Shown piece after piece: positions 59,746-64,000 of a stretch of 64,000 nt of DNA. Position 1 is the stretch's first letter. Each line of letters starts with the position of its first letter. The position numbers were made by a program, and so were the translations under genes. The notes beneath the pieces were generated by a model. That model was not told the origin of the DNA and searched no databases. It was given only the letters and a program-made list of their open reading frames with translations. Source of the DNA: Leptoclinus maculatus (taxonomy: Eukaryota; Chordata; Actinopteri; Perciformes; Stichaeidae); the NCBI GenBank assembly GCA_032191485.1, contig JAVDOI010000011.1:20137887-20201886 (forward strand), in the 5' to 3' direction.

Positions 59746-62700
59746 CCAGAAATTTCACCAAAATGATGTACTGCTCCCCCGAATCCCCATTCAGCCCCAC
59801 AAAAAAGAGAAGAAAAGAAAGAATGCACACTTAAATAAGTTCACTCTGGACTGTCTTCACAGCTGGATATCTTCTTATTAGTGCTGAAAAGATTTGTCAA
59901 GTAATCGATTAATCAATCTAGAAAATTAACCTCCCAACATTTTGAATAATCAATTTATCATTGAAGTAATCTATCACGCAAATATGTCAAAAGAATTCCC
60001 TGGTTCCGGCTTCTTAGATACGAGGAGTTGCATATATCTAAAAGATACTTTGGTTGTGTGTGTTGTAGGTCGGACAAAGCAAGATGTCATTGAGAGCTCT
60101 GGGAAACAAATACAAAAAATTGTTATTTGCAACTCTACTCCCAATTACTCACGGTTTGTCTGGTTGGATCTTTTTCATTTTCACAGTCTTTTTGAAATGT
60201 GAAATTTGTTGATTTGTTTTTCGTTGGGACTGTGTTCTCTTATAACCTTTGTGATGCTTCTCTATGTTTTGTCAGCTGGCAAGATTTGTTTCCGTGGTGA
60301 ACATTTTAATTCATTTTGTTGTTATTGACATAGTTTGTGTTTTGTTTATGTGTAATTAGAAGTTTTTAAAAAAGCACAATAAGCTAAATTGAAAACTGAC
60401 GCACCGCTCTCTTTCTCACAATAAAACAACAGCTTCAGAACCGCGGACAGCGACTGCTTCCTCCCAGAGTGACTCCAGCTGATCTCACTGGTTTCACACC
60501 TGCTGACTCAGCTCCCTTTGTACAGCCCCGAGGGATAATTGTCCCCACCAGTAGGGCACTGAAAAGGATTTCCTCCCGATAGAAAGCATCCCTCGGGTGT
60601 TATCTGCTGCTGGTTCTGGAGCGTCTGAGTGTGAATTCTTGGCAGCTTCGTTGACGAGACACAGCTTCCTCTCGCCTGCCTCTGGGCTGCCGACGATGTG
60701 AAGCATCATCGAGCGCAGCCGGTTTGGCGAGCCGAGGCCCGATGGCGAAGCGGGGACGGACATTTTCGGCGTGACGACTGACTTCTGTGCGTGTTGAGCT
60801 CACATGTGTGACTGAGCTGATTGAGAGCTCGGGAGGATCGACGGGCACATCGAATAACGGACTGTGAGACTGAACATGGACTGTAAATTGACTCTGTCAC
60901 CACTTCTCCTCGCAGACCCCCGTCTTCTCTACTCGGGAGAAGTAGAAGGTTGTTTTTTTTGTGGTCTGGAAACAGCATTATGGCTGCAACTGCAAAAATG
61001 TTGAATCCAATTTTTTACATTTTAAAGCTGCATTAAAAAAAAGAAAAATCAAACAATTTATTAATCAAATGAGATTCAGTCATAATAATAATATTTATAA
61101 TGATACACAAAGTGCCTTCCCACAGATGTGCACTTTTAAGCTCCAAAACACGCAGCTGGAATCTTCTAACTCTACACCGACGATATGTGTAATCAATTCC
61201 CTAATTAACTACTTAAACGGTTCAACCAATCACCATCAGTGTCAATTAACAGTCAAAGCGGTCCCCCCCCCCCCAGATTCCGCCGCCATGATTAGCCGGC
61301 TACATGATGGGCAATTACAGCGAGGGGGACACCGTGTTCAACGCGAGCCCCGTCACGATCATGCCGAGCTCTCAGATCTGCGGGCGAGAGAATGAAACAA
61401 GGAGAGCGAGATGGGAGGAGGAGGAGGAGGGAGAAAGAGCAACAAAGAGGAGTGGAGATGAAAGGGTATTTCTTCAGGAGGAGGAGGAGGAGGAGACCCA
61501 CGGTGTTGGATTCGTTCAGATTTAACAAAGACGTGGGGAGCTTCAAGATTGTTTTCTCTCTCGTTTTTTTTTTTTATTCCCCTTAAAAAAGGAAAATCCA
61601 CCGTCAAACAGGAGCCGCACATCAATGGCGAGTGACAGACTTTTAACTCCCAATCTGACTGATTTTCATGGGTCCTATTGAAGGTGTGCGTCGGCTTTTA
61701 TGCCGGTAAGATCCATTGTAAAAATCTGAGAAAAAAAAAAAATAGGTCCATTTGAAAATAACTCTCTCTCTCTCTCCCCCGTTCTGGTTTTCATCCCACA
61801 GTCGAGGTGTTCTCCTCCTTATGATGTCGGACGGTTGAGTCCGTTTTAACATTTATTAGACGTCGGCTCCATCAAAGCTTTTTCCAGAGCTGCTGGTAAA
61901 AGACACCGGTTAGGAGCAGTCAACATCATGCTCCATTCATTCCCAACCAAATGCGTTTCAAAACGTGCATGTTTTCTTTGGCCCACACCACGGAGGAAGA
62001 GTTGAATGTATTGTTTTATTGGTATCTGGCTAGTTGAAGGGTTCAGTGTGCCTGAAATGAACCGATTCGTACGAGTCGACCACGTTTAAAAGGCCAACAG
62101 TGCACAGTGCTGATTACGATACGGCGATACCACACCGGCATTACGAGTCAACGGCAGGAATCCACCAAGTGTAGCGCTCGTTAGAACAGAGAGAGCCTCG
62201 AAGTTCCCTTTGCAAGAAGAAAACAAAACCCCTGCTTTAAGCCCCGCCGACTTTTCCACCTTTTTATATATATACGTTTTTCTGTTAATCATCTTGTGAC
62301 CCCTCAAGATTTATCTTGTGACCCCCATGGCATGAACAGTATGTGCAAAATCTCAACATTTTGAAGTAGTTAGTAGTTTATAAGTATGTATATCGTCCAA
62401 TCCTACATTAACAAAGGTTGCTTCAAGCTTTTGAGCAAACGACCATTTCCCGGGGCGAGGACAGTCTGAAGTGGACTTTCCTCTGTAGCATCCTCAGCAG
62501 CCGAGGACATCTAAAGGAAATACTGAAGACAAGCATGAGTCCAGACCCTGTCAAAGAGATCCACTCCTTGGTCTACAGGTGAAGCTCTGAATCAGGCCTC
62601 ACCTCTCCACTGATCAACCCGTCAGCTTATTGTTTTCTTTTTCTAAATCAGCTGTTCCTGGCACATTCCTCCGGTTTCTTTTCCGAGCTGCTGTGTGTTA

Positions 62701-63825
62701 ATTTCCCATCGAGCGGCGTGATGGAGCGGTGGCACACGGTGGCGGTGGGTTACATGTGTTGACACCAACCCCCCCCCCCCCCGAGCTTGCCGTGGAGCCC
62801 TGAGCAGCTCCACTCCAGCAGCGGGGGGTTAAGTACCGTGCTCGAAGGGGGGCGGGGGCCTTTCCATATGAGGCTGCTGAGGGACAGCAGCGTGTGTCAC
62901 ATTTGTCCCCGCTGGAGCACGGGATTCAAAAACAGCAACGCGGTTGCCAAGTCACCGCTCTCCCACTACAATACCCGGGGGGAGTGGAGAGGCTGGAGGC
63001 TACACACTGTTCCTCCGTACTATTACAACGCCCCCAAAATTCATCCAGCACAGCACGTCTAATAACGTTCTTAATATCAAGGGACTTCACATCACCTCAT
63101 ATGCTCAGAACGTACCCAGCAGTATATTTATCCGGCATGTAGAAATATTAATGGAACATGCTCTCACATTGTTTTTAAAGCTAAATCGCGGGTTCTTTTT
63201 CCTCGTTTTTTATATTCATCCAGAAAGAATTTCCCTGACGTCCACTAACTTCAGGGGTTGGCTTTATAAATGGGCAAAAATAATTGTAAATGTCTTTGGA
63301 TAAAAGCTCTCTGTAGAACTGCAGCCTGAACTGGGAGCTGGCCAGTACAACCAGGGTCCGGCCTGACGAGCTGGTCTACATGTTACTTTTCACATGTCGG
63401 ATTTCTCCACCGATCCACGTTGCAACGAATTCCAAATCACGCAGAGGAACACGGTTGTCTCCCACTCGTCCCAGCTTGGCCCCCCCCCCCCCCCTCCAAC
63501 CTAGTTTTAAAAGCCTCAAACAAGACTTCTCCCCACGTGAGTCTTTGCTCTAGTCCTCTGCTGCATGTACAATCACTTCACCGGGGATTGTGGATGGAAG
63601 GCGTTACTGTACGTCATGGATCGGGGCTGCAGCTTTACACACTACAACAGTGAGGTGAATTTAGACTTGTTCTTAGCAGCATGTTACATGTGTGGGGAAA
63701 AAAAACACCTGTCAGTGCTCTCTGGTGGACAAACTAAATAAAGGGGAGACTCTGGGCCGGGCCATTTATCAGCCTAGCTCGAAAACAAATTAATAAATTA
63801 TGATTATTTAAGTGGATAATAAACA

Positions 63826-64000
63826 TCATAAATCCAAGGTGATGTCTTCAGATGATGTTTGTTTTTTTGTCCAGCTGAAACCCAAAGATATTCACTTTAA
63901 CTCATTCGAGAGGCTGGAACCAGAGATTGTGAAGTGTTTTTCCATTTTTAAAAAATGAAAGGAAAATTAATAAACCTAGATTATCAGAATAAATTTGCTG
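63826..64000 (+). repeat. Dispersed repeat cut by the window end
   Basis: TGATGTCTTCAGATGATGTT, TGTCCAGCTGAAACCCAAAG, ATATTCACTTTAACTCA and GAGGCTGGAACCAGAGA is the ordered core of a very common fish repeat whose ends are GATTAATCGATTA-rich. The right end lies beyond the window. Confidence 0.65.

Larger units (their letters stand above)
23634..64000 (-). other. Presumed aff2 first intron and/or upstream DNA, transposon-rich
   Basis: No exon of aff2 or any other gene was recognised over 40 kb upstream of the exon ending at 23591. Mammalian AFF2 has very long early introns, so a first intron of this size is plausible, but the start of the gene could also lie inside and be missed. Contents are mainly the mobile elements and microsatellites listed separately. 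The intervals 29600-31300, 33100-35690, 42860-44380, 45900-46440, 46980-48500, 54120-55080, 55390-57090 and 60800-63820 contain no feature I can name beyond short simple repeats. Confidence 0.5.

Noticed and set aside
61740..61780. Minus-strand peptide MDLFFFFSDFYNG as aff2 exon 1 (family starts MDLFDFFRDWDLE)
   Set aside because: The match is produced by a poly-T run. No DWDLE-like continuation and no TG|GT donor follow, so it is a chance resemblance.

Overview
The window looks like vertebrate, specifically teleost, nuclear DNA. It has no bacterial-type gene packing, very dense (CA)n/(TG)n microsatellites, and many dispersed repeats that I recognise from percomorph (spiny-rayed) fish genomes. 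The only protein-coding gene I can defend is on the minus strand. Three exons of an AF4/FMR2-family gene, best matched to aff2 (FMR2), lie in transcript order at 23591-23471, 17384-16718 and 15723-15290. All have consensus splice sites and compatible phases. They encode 407 consecutive codons from the family N-terminal homology region through the conserved KPTAYVRPMDGQDQ block. I could not find the first exon (upstream, above 23591) or the exon after position 15290, so both ends of the gene probably lie outside the window.

Layout: 1-15289 is presumed intron downstream of the third visible exon. It holds a long CT-rich tract (6140-6413), many CA/TG arrays and fragments of old dispersed repeats. 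15290-23591 is the exon cluster with introns of about 1.0 and 6.1 kb. The smaller intron carries a fold-back repeat ending about 26 bp from a splice donor. The larger has a roughly 30-bp-unit minisatellite at 20971-21226. 23592-64000 is presumed first intron and/or upstream DNA, made largely of transposon debris.

The clearest mobile elements are: a complete but internally deleted hAT element (52035-52863) with terminal inverted repeats, a perfect 8-bp target duplication and a BED-finger transposase fragment; a decayed L2/CR1-type LINE reverse transcriptase (about 41755-42850); a decayed L1 ORF2 (about 57990-59210); a MITE with roughly 55-bp inverted termini (59557-59745); a tRNA-promoter-like SINE copy (35695-36000); and two to three copies each of several non-coding dispersed families whose members can be aligned to each other inside the window.

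I see no bacterial, CRISPR, rRNA or tRNA gene. I found nothing I would call a new biological system. The points most worth a second look are the simple-repeat splice acceptor of the exon at 23471, the low-complexity and repeated peptide insertions in the AFF2 protein, the hAT copy with its intact target duplication, and an unrecognised repeat pair at 50660/53870.
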